A program made the position numbers and the translations under genes. A DNA stretch of 13,817 bases from Clostridia bacterium (GTDB lineage: Bacteria; Bacillota; Clostridia; Christensenellales; Borkfalkiaceae), in the NCBI GenBank assembly GCA_900770685.1, contig CAAGLC010000040.1:1-13817 (forward strand), in the 5' to 3' direction. Below are positions 7,361 to 13,817 of the stretch, one piece after another (the first letter of the stretch is position 1; every line of letters starts with the position of its first letter). The notes beneath the pieces are model-generated. The model worked only from the letters and a program-made list of their open reading frames with translations. It had not been told where the DNA came from and ran no database searches.

Positions 7361-7477
7361 TTACCCTTCGGTTTCCCTTATTATTTCTGGTGGAACTTCG
7401 TCTTTTAGCGCCATTAAATATTCGTTATATTCTTGTTCTGAAAGTTTTTTAACTTTACTCTTTTTCTTCTTAGACAC
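7361..7477 (-). CDS. Small lysine-rich protein of 38 residues, unknown function
   Basis: This short frame starts at GTG 7477 and ends at TAA 7361. Evidence that it is real comes from an excellent ribosome binding site, AGGAGGG (complement at 7485-7491), 7 bases before the GTG, and from the hairpin 6 bases after the stop. The product has a very basic N-terminus (MSKKKKSKVKK) and a mixed, more acidic C-terminal part containing SEQEYNEYLMALKDEVPPE and ending RETEG. No signal peptide, membrane segment or cysteine is present, so it is probably cytosolic and might bind nucleic acid or ribosomes; that is inference from charge only. I do not recognise the family. It lies 93 bp after the HEAT-like gene on the same strand and may be the last gene of that operon. 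Alternative TTG 7479 is out of frame. Confidence 0.7.
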   Translation of the reverse strand: MSKKKKSKVKKLSEQEYNEYLMALKDEVPPEIIRETEG

Positions 7478-7484
7478 AATCTTT

Positions 7485-7491
7485 CCCTCCT
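7485..7491 (-). promoter_or_regulatory. Near-perfect Shine-Dalgarno of the 38-residue gene
   Basis: The minus strand reads AGGAGGG, then 7 bases, then GTG at 7477. It is one of the strongest ribosome binding sites in the window and is the main support for the small gene and its start. Confidence 0.8.
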
Positions 7492-7498
7492 TTTTTCA

Positions 7499-7526
7499 CT
7501 ACTTAATATTTTTTTCAATTAAGTAG
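7499..7526. repeat. 9-bp inverted repeat upstream of the small gene
   Basis: CTACTTAAT (7499-7507) and ATTAAGTAG (7518-7526) are perfect arms around a 10-base A/T centre. On the minus strand the 3' arm ends 7 bases before the Shine-Dalgarno of the 38-residue gene. It could be a leader hairpin or an operator; it lacks the T tract of a terminator for the preceding gene. Confidence 0.5.
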
Positions 7527-7570
7527 ATTTTTATTCAAGAAAATTTTAACGTCTATAAAGAAAATAATTT

Positions 7571-8389
7571 TTAATCGACTTTTTGACTCTTGATTTTCCT
7601 AAAGCCTCTATCTGCGGAAAAATCCCTTATCTTATTGTATTCTCCGCCTAGCGCCTCTATAGCGAAACGCAATTCTTCAAAATCGGCGTAAGATATTTTT
7701 TCCTGCTCTATCGCTTGATATAAAAAAGTTAACGCTCTCTCGTCGCCAAACCTTGCTAAATAACCTGCGTATAGTTGCGTTCTGTTTTTATTCTTAACAA
7801 ACTGTAGTGTTAACAAATCGAACACTCTATCGTCTTTTTTGCAATAAGATAATATTTCGCAAAACCTTTCTTTTATTTGCTCGCTTGCATCGTTAAACCA
7901 ACTTAAAATTTGCTCTTTTACTTGATCTGCGCATTTGCACAACTGCTCGGTTGCAAGTTCGGATACGCTCTCTGAATAATCGTACGCTACGTATTCTAAA
8001 TATTTACTTTGATAAACCTCGTCCATATCGCTCAAAAAATTTATTAGGTAGGCTATTAAATTTTCGTTCTCTTCAATATCTAAAGATTTTTTTATTATTT
8101 CGCAGTCGGTTTTTCTTTTAGTTATCGCTTCGCATAAAAAATCGGAAACGGCTACGCCCTGTTCAACGTGAGTTCTCAATAAGGCAATCAATTCTTCAGT
8201 TTTATAACTTTCGTAAAAGGTGTTAGGCGTTAAACCGTTTAATTCTTTTAGACTTTCGTTACCAAATTTTTCGTATAATATCGGAATATTGTTTTCTATT
8301 TCTTCCGGCTTAATTTTGCCTACGTTTTGATAAACGTAATCGTGAATATATTTATCAAAAAGTTGGTCTATATCTATAATTTTTATCAT
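7571..8389 (-). CDS. Conserved-type helical protein with HEAT-like repeats, unknown function
   Basis: The product is 272 residues, soluble, acidic and almost entirely helical by composition. The N-terminal half has IDQLFDKYIHDYVYQNVGK and IPILYEKFGNESLKELNGL followed by TPNTFYESY. From about residue 95 onward it reads as consecutive helix pairs, such as IAYLINFLSDMDEVYQSKYLEYVAYD, SESVSELATEQLCKCAD and KERFCEILSYCKKDDRVFDLLTLQF, suggestive of HEAT/ARM-type repeats that act as protein-binding scaffolds. There are no catalytic motifs, signal peptide or membrane spans. The ATG overlaps the TPR gene stop as ATGA, so the two proteins are made together and may work together. I do not recognise a named family, and the repeat assignment is by pattern only. 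Confidence 0.7.
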   Translation of the reverse strand: MIKIIDIDQLFDKYIHDYVYQNVGKIKPEEIENNIPILYEKFGNESLKELNGLTPNTFYESYKTEELIALLRTHVEQGVAVSDFLCEAITKRKTDCEIIKKSLDIEENENLIAYLINFLSDMDEVYQSKYLEYVAYDYSESVSELATEQLCKCADQVKEQILSWFNDASEQIKERFCEILSYCKKDDRVFDLLTLQFVKNKNRTQLYAGYLARFGDERALTFLYQAIEQEKISYADFEELRFAIEALGGEYNKIRDFSADRGFRKIKSQKVD

Positions 8390-10068
8390 TTTTTATTTTC
8401 CCCCATATTGCTTAAAATTTCCTTAACTCTTTTTTCGTTTGCTCCAAAAAAACTACACAGTTCTCTATGGTTAGATAATTCTTTTATTTTACTTTCACAT
8501 ATTAAAACTACTGATAATTCTTCTATCGTTACGTCTAACTTCTCAATAATTTCCTTATGATTTTTATATATTCTATCTACGCTTTTACTAAACTTATCGT
8601 CTTGTTCAATTTCCCAAAATGACGCTCTTGCAATTACCGTTGCGTACGCTGAAACGAACTTCTCTCCGCCAGCCACCCCGTCGCAAAGTAATTTTGGACG
8701 CTTAATTTTTTTAAACCTCGCGCCTGCCATTACGCTAAACTTAGGCGTAAACCCAAAAATCATCAACGTGTAAATTATAACGCGTTTAACGCTAGACCTA
8801 ACGTCTATTTTGAGCAGATTATCCGTTAAAATCTTTTTTCCGTTAACGCAATCGGCAAACCATAAAATTACCGCGCATTGCTTGTTTATAAGTTCGTCCG
8901 GTCCGGTTAAGCCCCATAAGACAGCATCAATATTTTCTTGCTTTTTTAAAGTCTTTAATTGCACTTTTTCCGTTATCAAATCAGAAATAATTTTTCTAAA
9001 CGCTTTTATGACTTTTTCAGGGTATTCCTTTTGATATTTTAACGGTAAAAATTCTCCTGCTTTTGCGCATTTATCGATAAGACGACTTGCAAGATCAGAT
9101 AAATATTTTACTTCTCTATCAAACGGATTTAGCCTTAAGCCCGTGTCAAACTGCTCTTTTGCGCTTTCATAATCACCGCTATTTAGAAAGGATATGCCGT
9201 AATATACTCTCATAAGTATATCGTAAGGTCTTTCCGAAATAATTTTTTCTAAACAAAAGTTCGCCGTCATATGATCGTTTTGTTCTATCGCGCAAGACGC
9301 TACTAAATAACTTTGTTCCTTTCCCCTATCAAACAAACTTAAAGCCTTTTTATAGTAATACGCACTCTTATCGTAATCGCCTTTATTGTGATAATTGGTA
9401 CATAGATTGCAATACGCCGTTACGTTTTCACCGTTTATTTTTAACGATTGTCTGCACGCCTCGATTGCCTCTTCCTCTTCCCCTTCTAGAAAATGCGAAA
9501 CGGCAAGATCGCCGAAACTTTCTTCGTCCGTACACTCAAACGGTACTCTATCGTAAATAGATACGGCTTTTTTATAATCACCGAGATTAAAGGCTTTTTT
9601 TGCAAGTTCTAATTCGTATTTATAGTCGGCTTTATCAAACGGATAGGCTATATGATACGCCCTCCTATCCGACTTTTCGCTTCCCAGTAAAAGGTCTTCT
9701 ATCTCTTCTCCTAGACCTTCCCTTGTAACAAAGCCGTCCTTTAATATTTTTTTGTGAAAATAATAACCTGCTTCGTACAGTTTATCTTGATAAAAAAAGT
9801 TGACGGCTAGTTCTTCAAACGCGATTGACTGCTTGTCTTCAGGCGCTTTATTTAGGTATCTAAACCAATACTCAATAGCCCTATCGAACTGCCCCATTTC
9901 CGAGTAAACTTCAGCAATTTTTCCGAACGTTTCATAAGAGTTTTTATTTATAGAAAGAGCCGAAAACAATAGTCCGAGGGCTTTTTCCAGTTTGCCCTCT
10001 TCTAAATTTTTTTCGGCTAACTTATAATATATTTCTTCACTTTTCTTAAACGCAACAATCTCGTCCAT
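8386..10068 (-). CDS. Tetratricopeptide-repeat protein, unknown function
   Basis: This 560-residue soluble protein contains about seven TPR-like helix pairs. Two are at residues 11-44 and 45-78 (for example IAEVYSEMGQFDRAIEYWFRYL). Further units fall at about 150-180 (LAKKAFNLGDYKKAVSIYDRV), 184-216, 217-247, 252-283 and 285-316 (GISFLNSGDYESAKEQFDTGLRLNP). The region 330-560 is helical but not clearly repetitive, and it includes a segment of moderate hydrophobicity (SSVKRVIIYTLMIFGF) that is probably buried and not membrane-spanning. TPRs mediate protein-protein contacts. The ATG at 10068 lies 3 bases after the hslO stop without a strong Shine-Dalgarno, suggesting translational coupling. Its stop overlaps the HEAT-like gene. 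Operon position after the Hsp33 chaperone hints at proteostasis, but that is inference. Confidence 0.8.
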   Translation of the reverse strand: MDEIVAFKKSEEIYYKLAEKNLEEGKLEKALGLLFSALSINKNSYETFGKIAEVYSEMGQFDRAIEYWFRYLNKAPEDKQSIAFEELAVNFFYQDKLYEAGYYFHKKILKDGFVTREGLGEEIEDLLLGSEKSDRRAYHIAYPFDKADYKYELELAKKAFNLGDYKKAVSIYDRVPFECTDEESFGDLAVSHFLEGEEEEAIEACRQSLKINGENVTAYCNLCTNYHNKGDYDKSAYYYKKALSLFDRGKEQSYLVASCAIEQNDHMTANFCLEKIISERPYDILMRVYYGISFLNSGDYESAKEQFDTGLRLNPFDREVKYLSDLASRLIDKCAKAGEFLPLKYQKEYPEKVIKAFRKIISDLITEKVQLKTLKKQENIDAVLWGLTGPDELINKQCAVILWFADCVNGKKILTDNLLKIDVRSSVKRVIIYTLMIFGFTPKFSVMAGARFKKIKRPKLLCDGVAGGEKFVSAYATVIARASFWEIEQDDKFSKSVDRIYKNHKEIIEKLDVTIEELSVVLICESKIKELSNHRELCSFFGANEKRVKEILSNMGENKK

Positions 10069-10071
10069 AAT

Positions 10072-10932
10072 TTAGAAAAAACTCTCTACGTCCTTTTCGT
10101 TATACTTGTATTTCTTTCGGCAAAATTCACAATCAACGCTAATCTCGCCTTCCTTTTCTATTATATCAAGTAGTTCTTTTTTTCCTAGCGAAACCAATAT
10201 CCCCTTAACGTAATCGTCCGAGCACAAACACTTATATTCGGGATAGTATTTACTCACTTGCTCACCCAAATCGTTCTTAAAATACTTTTCTATTATTCCC
10301 TCTACGCCTAAAGTCTGAATCTTAGTAGAAACGTCGGAGAAATTTTTCATAACCTCTTCGGCTTTAACGAGATTTTTTTCCTCGGCATAAGGGAGCACGG
10401 TCAATATAACTCCGCCTGCACCCAAGCACTTCCCGTCCTTTCCTATTTTAACGCCTAACGCAATAGCCGTTGGTTGCTGTTCACTATACGCATAATACGC
10501 CGTAAAATCTTCGGCTATTTCCCCGCTAACGAGTTTTGCGCTTCCCGAATACGGTTCTTTGAGTCCCATACTCTTTACAACCGTTAATCTGCCCTTTCCG
10601 ACGGCGCCACCAACGTCCAACTTGCCGTTTGGCTTTAACGGTAAATCGACAGAAGGATTATCCACCGACCCTCGCATTTGCAAAAAACCGTTCCCACATA
10701 CCGTTATTTTACCTATCGGCCCGTCCCCCGCGACGGTTACGGACAGTTTGTCTTTTTCACTTTTTAACCCACTTGACATATACGTGCAAACGGTTAACGT
10801 TCTTCCTAGAGCGGCAGAACAAACGGGCGATAAATTATGAATTCTTATCGCCTCGTTAACCATATCGGTCGTATCCAATACCGATAGTGATATTTGCTTG
10901 TCGTAAACTAGCGTTTTATATAGTTTGTTCAC
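10072..10932 (-). CDS. hslO: Hsp33 redox-regulated holdase chaperone
   Basis: Hsp33 is a cytosolic chaperone that is inactive while its C-terminal cysteines hold zinc and is switched on by oxidative unfolding. The product shows the conserved core, with YDKQISLSVLDTTDMVNEAIRIHNLSPV near the N-terminus, SVTVAGDGPIGKITV, NPSVDLPLKPNGKLDVGGAVG, and the redox switch CLC (Cys235, Cys237) plus CEFC (Cys268, Cys271). Length from this start is 286, typical of the family. I chose GTG 10932 and not the in-frame TTG at 10947 because the only Shine-Dalgarno, GAGGA, lies at 10941-10945, inside the longer version and 8 bases before the GTG. The shorter N-terminus also fits the family better. It is followed 3 bases later by the TPR gene. 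Confidence 0.95.
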   Translation of the reverse strand: MNKLYKTLVYDKQISLSVLDTTDMVNEAIRIHNLSPVCSAALGRTLTVCTYMSSGLKSEKDKLSVTVAGDGPIGKITVCGNGFLQMRGSVDNPSVDLPLKPNGKLDVGGAVGKGRLTVVKSMGLKEPYSGSAKLVSGEIAEDFTAYYAYSEQQPTAIALGVKIGKDGKCLGAGGVILTVLPYAEEKNLVKAEEVMKNFSDVSTKIQTLGVEGIIEKYFKNDLGEQVSKYYPEYKCLCSDDYVKGILVSLGKKELLDIIEKEGEISVDCEFCRKKYKYNEKDVESFF

Positions 10933-10940
10933 GGGTTTTT

Positions 10941-10945
10941 TCCTC
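10941..10945 (-). promoter_or_regulatory. Shine-Dalgarno that decides the hslO start
   Basis: GAGGA on the minus strand lies 8 bases before GTG 10932. It overlaps the first codons of the frame that would begin at TTG 10947, which has no ribosome binding site of its own. Confidence 0.7.
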
Positions 10946-10957
10946 AATATTTTTCAA

Positions 10958-10979
10958 AGCGCCGTTGTTTAACGGCGCT
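10958..10979 (-). terminator. GC-rich hairpin between the membrane-protein gene and hslO (partial terminator or processing site)
   Basis: AGCGCCGTT (10958-10966) and AACGGCGCT (10971-10979) form a perfect 9-bp GC-rich stem with a 4-base loop. On the minus strand it begins 7 bases after the stop at 10987. Only TTTG follows, so termination may be partial. It ends about 12 bases before the hslO Shine-Dalgarno. I see no separate hslO promoter in this gap, so read-through is expected. Confidence 0.55.
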
Positions 10980-10986
10980 ATGTTTT

Positions 10987-12255
10987 TTATTTTCTTTTAT
11001 CGTATTTTTGCAACGCTTTCTTTGCTTGTTGCAATTTCTTTAATCTCTCTTGCTCTTGCTTTTGAATTTCTTTTTCTTCTTCGGTTGGTAAATAACGTTC
11101 GTCGTTTTTATGTTCTTCAACATACTTTTCGTGGTCTTCTACCATTTCCGCTTTGCTTTGTTTTAACCTGAGCAAGTCTTCTCTATTAAACGATTGCGGA
11201 AGTTCCACTATTTTAATTTCTTCGTCTGTAATAGGCTTTATCGGTCTTGAATTAAGAGTGTTTCTCTTAAGCGTTTTATATTTTTGCTTTTCAATTTCAC
11301 TAGTCTGAGATTTAACCTTTTCATAAATTCCACGATTTTTCTTCGCGCCCGGAACTCTATCGTTAATGTAATTATCGAAACACCATTGCGAATAGTTGGT
11401 CCAAACCAAAAGCATATACGAAACGCCTATAAATAACATTACCAAAAGTCCTAAAGCAAGCACCATTGGCGCAGATTGTGAAATAAATAAGAGTACTACC
11501 GGAACGGACATTGCCATTACGAAAAGTATTCCGTGAGGTAAAAAGGCAAAGGCTATATAAAGCGAATTCTTTATTATCTTTCCTACCGATAAATTGTAAG
11601 TAACCGCCATAGAAATCATATATAACGTCATTAACGTGTAATATGCTAAAATGAAATACGATAATATTTCGCACACGTGATAAACCCACGTTGCTTCGGC
11701 GTTCACGACTATATAACATCTAGAATAGGACGCGGTGAGCATAGTTATATAAAATACTAGCGAATAGAGCAAGCAGATTACAACTATTTGCTTATAATTG
11801 CCTTTTATTCCTTTCCAAAAGTCGTTGGAAACGAAAACCCCCTCCGTCCAAACGATATTTCTCATTACGTACGCCCCACCGGATAATCCTAAGGCTGCAA
11901 ATATCATAGCTAACGGCAAAAATAGAAAACTTAAAACGTTTACCGTATAAGTAATCGATTCGGAAAAGCCGAGCATGTTTATCGGCGCTTGATAACCGAC
12001 TCCAAAACCTTGAGAAAACGGATAAATGGTTGCATAATTAGCCTCTAAAACACTACGGTAATATATTAACAACGCTAGCGGAATGCAAAAGAGAATTATT
12101 AGCAAATTCACGACTACGAGTTTCCAAAAAGCATTTTTAAAAATATCCCAAAAAAGTTCCCATCTGTTAGACGGCAATCCACTTCTTGCGACCTCTTCGC
12201 TCTTGACTTCGCCAACGAGCATTTTATTAATCAATTTAGTCGTTAACTTACCCAC
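10987..12255 (-). CDS. YesL/DUF624-like multi-spanning membrane protein with charged cytoplasmic tail
   Basis: This 422-residue protein has about six hydrophobic segments: near residues 45-66, 104-125, 156-175, 193-217, 230-256 and 262-285. The layout and the motif FWKGIKGNYKQ (147-156) between helices resemble the DUF624 (YesL) family, whose function is not established and which often sits near sugar-transport genes. No transporter genes are seen here. After residue 300 comes a tail of about 120 residues rich in K, E and Q that is probably cytosolic and partly coiled coil (EEEKEIQKQEQERLKKLQQA). That tail is long for YesL. Translation starts at GTG 12255 after GGAGA. It heads the probable operon with hslO and is divergent from asd. 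Membrane location is firm; the family call is moderate. Confidence 0.75.
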   Translation of the reverse strand: MGKLTTKLINKMLVGEVKSEEVARSGLPSNRWELFWDIFKNAFWKLVVVNLLIILFCIPLALLIYYRSVLEANYATIYPFSQGFGVGYQAPINMLGFSESITYTVNVLSFLFLPLAMIFAALGLSGGAYVMRNIVWTEGVFVSNDFWKGIKGNYKQIVVICLLYSLVFYITMLTASYSRCYIVVNAEATWVYHVCEILSYFILAYYTLMTLYMISMAVTYNLSVGKIIKNSLYIAFAFLPHGILFVMAMSVPVVLLFISQSAPMVLALGLLVMLFIGVSYMLLVWTNYSQWCFDNYINDRVPGAKKNRGIYEKVKSQTSEIEKQKYKTLKRNTLNSRPIKPITDEEIKIVELPQSFNREDLLRLKQSKAEMVEDHEKYVEEHKNDERYLPTEEEKEIQKQEQERLKKLQQAKKALQKYDKRK

Positions 12256-12297
12256 GTTTTTCTCCGTTTTTTTCCATTATTTTTCTACTGCATTATT

Positions 12298-12326
12298 AGT
12301 TTACACTAATTCAAGAAAATTTTCAA
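12298..12326 (-). promoter_or_regulatory. Promoter for the YesL-like gene and probably hslO-TPR-HEAT
   Basis: On the minus strand TTGAAA (12321-12326) and TAAACT (12298-12303) are 17 bp apart. The -10 lies within an inverted repeat, ATTAGT (12295-12300) and ACTAAT (12305-12310), a possible operator. The predicted start near 12291 gives a leader of about 35 bases. Confidence 0.6.
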
Positions 12327-12345
12327 TTAATTTTCGCTATTTGCT

Positions 12346-12374
12346 AAAAAAACTTTACTTTTTTTACTTTTTTT
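12346..12374. other. Phased A/T tracts in the divergent intergenic region
   Basis: An A7 run (12346-12352) is followed by T7 runs at 12359-12365 and 12368-12374, the latter two 9 bp apart. Such tracts often bend DNA or act as UP elements. They lie upstream of the likely asd -10 at 12391. Confidence 0.5.
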
Positions 12375-12390
12375 GTTAGACTATTTAATG

Positions 12391-12396
12391 TATACT
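12391..12396 (+). promoter_or_regulatory. Probable -10 element of the asd-dapA promoter
   Basis: TATACT fits a -10 hexamer and would place the start near 12403, with AAGGAAG (12409-12415) as the ribosome binding site before ATG 12425. No good -35 lies 16-18 bp upstream; that stretch is a T run, so this call is tentative. Confidence 0.45.
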
Positions 12397-12424
12397 TTAA
12401 TATTTTACAAGGAAGTGTTTTATT

Positions 12425-13450
12425 ATGAAAAAATACAACGTTGCAGTAGTTGGCGCTACCGGTATGGTAGGAAACAAATTGTTAGAAGTTTTAACCGAAA
12501 AAAATCTTCCGGTTGAAAATTATTATTTATTCGCTTCGGCAAAATCGGCTGGAAAAACGGTTGATTTTATGGGCAAACCTCACGTCGTTATCGAATTAAA
12601 CGACGAAAATATTGCTTCTTGCCCTGCAGACATTGCTCTATTCTCCGCCGGTGGTGAAACCAGCAAACGTTTCGCTCCCGTTTTCGCTAAAAAAGGTACT
12701 TTAGTTATTGATAACTCTAACGCATGGAGAAGAGATAAAAACGTTCCGTTAGTCGTTCCGGAGTGTAACGCAAACGATATTAAAAATCATAAAAATATAA
12801 TAGCCAACCCTAACTGTTCTACTATTCAAGCAGTAGTTGCGCTAAAACCTTTACACGAAGCCTTTAAGATTAAGAGAATTATTTACTCTACCTATCAAGC
12901 CGTTTCCGGTGCAGGAGTTAAAGGTTTTAACGACCTAAAAGGTGGTATTTGCGGTGAAGCTCCTCAAAAATTCCCCTATCCTATCTTCGGTAACTGCTTA
13001 CCTCATATCGATGTTTTCCTAGACAACGGTTACACTAAAGAAGAAGATAAGATGATTTTTGAAACTAAGAAAATCTTAGGCGATCAAGACCTTAAAATTA
13101 CCGCTACTTGCGTTCGCGTTCCCGTTTATTACGGACATAGCGAATCCATTAACGTTGAATTCGAAAAGCCTTGTACTTTAGAACAAGTTAAAGAAGTGCT
13201 TAAGAATTCCGAAGGCGTTGTTCTTCAAGACGATACAGACAATCTAGTTTACCCAATGCCTCTTACCGCAGAAAACAAAAACGAAGTTTTCGTTGGTAGA
13301 GTTAGACTTGACGAAACTGTATTTAGTGGCGTTAACCTTTGGGTTGTTGCCGATAATATTAGAAAGGGTGCTGCTACTAACGCCGTTCAAATTGCTGAAA
13401 AGGCTATCGAGTTAGACGCAGTTAAAGATCAATACGAACCTTTTATCTAA
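12425..13450 (+). CDS. asd: Aspartate-semialdehyde dehydrogenase
   Basis: This 341-residue cytosolic enzyme reduces aspartyl phosphate to aspartate semialdehyde with NADPH, the branch point to lysine/diaminopimelate, threonine and methionine. It shows the N-terminal nucleotide-binding loop VVGATGMVGNKLL (8-20), the catalytic NPNCST with Cys131, Gln158 in STYQAVSGAG, and RVPVYYGHSE with the active-site His238. Length is normal for the family. ATG 12425 follows AAGGAAG at 9 bases. It is the first plus-strand gene, divergent from the YesL-like operon, and is followed 27 bases later by dapA, whose substrate it makes. No lysine riboswitch is visible in the short leader, so control would have to be by another means. 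Confidence 0.97.
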   Translation: MKKYNVAVVGATGMVGNKLLEVLTEKNLPVENYYLFASAKSAGKTVDFMGKPHVVIELNDENIASCPADIALFSAGGETSKRFAPVFAKKGTLVIDNSNAWRRDKNVPLVVPECNANDIKNHKNIIANPNCSTIQAVVALKPLHEAFKIKRIIYSTYQAVSGAGVKGFNDLKGGICGEAPQKFPYPIFGNCLPHIDVFLDNGYTKEEDKMIFETKKILGDQDLKITATCVRVPVYYGHSESINVEFEKPCTLEQVKEVLKNSEGVVLQDDTDNLVYPMPLTAENKNEVFVGRVRLDETVFSGVNLWVVADNIRKGAATNAVQIAEKAIELDAVKDQYEPFI

Positions 13451-13477
13451 ATTTTTACACTTCCAAACGGAGTTTTT

Positions 13478-13817
13478 ATGAACAAAACTATTTTTAAGGG
13501 CACTTGCACTGCTTGTATCACTCCTTTTATTAACGACGAGATCGATTACGTGGCTTTAGCAAGGCAAATTGAATTTCAAATTCAAAACGGTATAGACGCT
13601 TTATGTATTTTAGGCACGACGGGCGAAGCCCCCACTATCACCGACCAAGAATACGACTCTATTGCAAAGTTCTCTTACGATAAAATTGCCGGAAGAGTTA
13701 AATTTATTTTAGGCTCTGGTTGTAACTGCACCAAAAATGCAATAAAGAAAAGTCAGTTGGCGCAAAAAATCGGCGCAGACGGTCTTTTAGTCGTTACCCC
13801 ATACTACAATAAATGCA
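13478..13817 (+). CDS. dapA: 4-hydroxy-tetrahydrodipicolinate synthase, N-terminal part (cut by window edge)
   Basis: About 113 codons are visible before the window ends. The enzyme condenses pyruvate with aspartate semialdehyde, the first committed step towards diaminopimelate and lysine. Visible hallmarks are the family-typical start FKGTCTACITPF, the pyruvate-binding GTTGE (46-50), and TPYYN (107-111), which holds the catalytic tyrosine. The Schiff-base lysine lies beyond the edge. The residue after YYNK is Cys where Pro is usual. The ATG at 13478 follows CGGAG at 5 bases. The gene is probably co-transcribed with asd, 27 bases upstream, so product and substrate steps are encoded together. 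Confidence 0.95.
   Translation, partial: MNKTIFKGTCTACITPFINDEIDYVALARQIEFQIQNGIDALCILGTTGEAPTITDQEYDSIAKFSYDKIAGRVKFILGSGCNCTKNAIKKSQLAQKIGADGLLVVTPYYNKC

Noticed and set aside
8327..9034. Plus-strand frames opposite the HEAT-like and TPR genes
   Set aside because: Antisense to coupled genes with consistent coding signal on the minus strand.
10559..11171. Plus-strand frames opposite hslO and the YesL-like gene
   Set aside because: Antisense to conserved coding sequence; hydrophobic runs come from the complementary strand.
11372..11719. 115-residue minus-strand frame inside the YesL-like gene
   Set aside because: Different frame within a gene that has clear membrane-protein character; no support for its start.
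12247..12276. Nine-codon minus-strand mini-frame (ATG 12276 to TAA 12247) overlapping the GTG start of the YesL-like gene
   Set aside because: It could be an upstream leader peptide, but it lacks its own Shine-Dalgarno and is short enough to occur by chance.
12083..12379. Plus-strand frame running into the divergent promoter region
   Set aside because: Overlaps the start of the YesL-like gene and its promoter; no ribosome binding site.
12256..12424. Lysine riboswitch before asd
   Set aside because: The leader after the likely start is only about 22 bases and no conserved aptamer elements are visible.

Overview
This window looks like chromosomal DNA from a low-GC member of the Bacillota, most likely an uncultured Clostridia-type lineage. 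The reasons are AT-rich sequence, strong purine-rich ribosome binding sites, frequent GTG starts, near-consensus SigA-type promoters, and the gene order rnc-smc-ftsY-ylxM-ffh that is typical of this phylum. I see no mobile element, CRISPR array, tRNA, rRNA or riboswitch. Most of the window is housekeeping sequence. Apart from the 5' part of ffh and the 5' part of dapA, which are cut by the window edges, the genes are complete.

Minus strand, 1-5972: a chromosome-maintenance and protein-targeting cluster. A near-perfect promoter (5944-5972) drives rnc (RNase III), smc (chromosome condensation) and ftsY (SRP receptor), with a GTGA overlap between rnc and smc. A second promoter, perfect in both hexamers (595-622), lies just after ftsY and drives ylxM and ffh, which overlap by TAATG. 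Oddities here are a serine at the usual catalytic aspartate of RNase III, an 18-bp direct repeat that duplicates the end of smc including its stop codon, and a perfect 11-bp inverted repeat at the start of the ylxM transcript.

Minus strand, 6059-7314: a single-gene unit encoding a 380-residue GNAT-like acetyltransferase of unknown substrate. It has its own consensus promoter and a strong intrinsic terminator.

Minus strand, 7321-12326: a probable operon beginning with a DUF624/YesL-like membrane protein with a long charged tail. It continues with hslO (Hsp33 redox chaperone), a 560-residue TPR protein, a 272-residue HEAT-like helical protein translationally coupled to it, and a 38-residue lysine-rich small protein with an excellent ribosome binding site. 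The last three are not recognised as named genes and are the least understood part of the window. Hairpins separate several of these genes.

Plus strand, 12391-13817: a divergent unit with asd followed by dapA, consecutive early steps of the diaminopimelate/lysine pathway. The divergent intergenic region (12256-12424) holds promoters for both directions and phased A/T tracts. No gene-free stretch exceeds 300 bases; the longest is 5896-6108, which contains the rnc promoter, one inverted repeat and one terminator.
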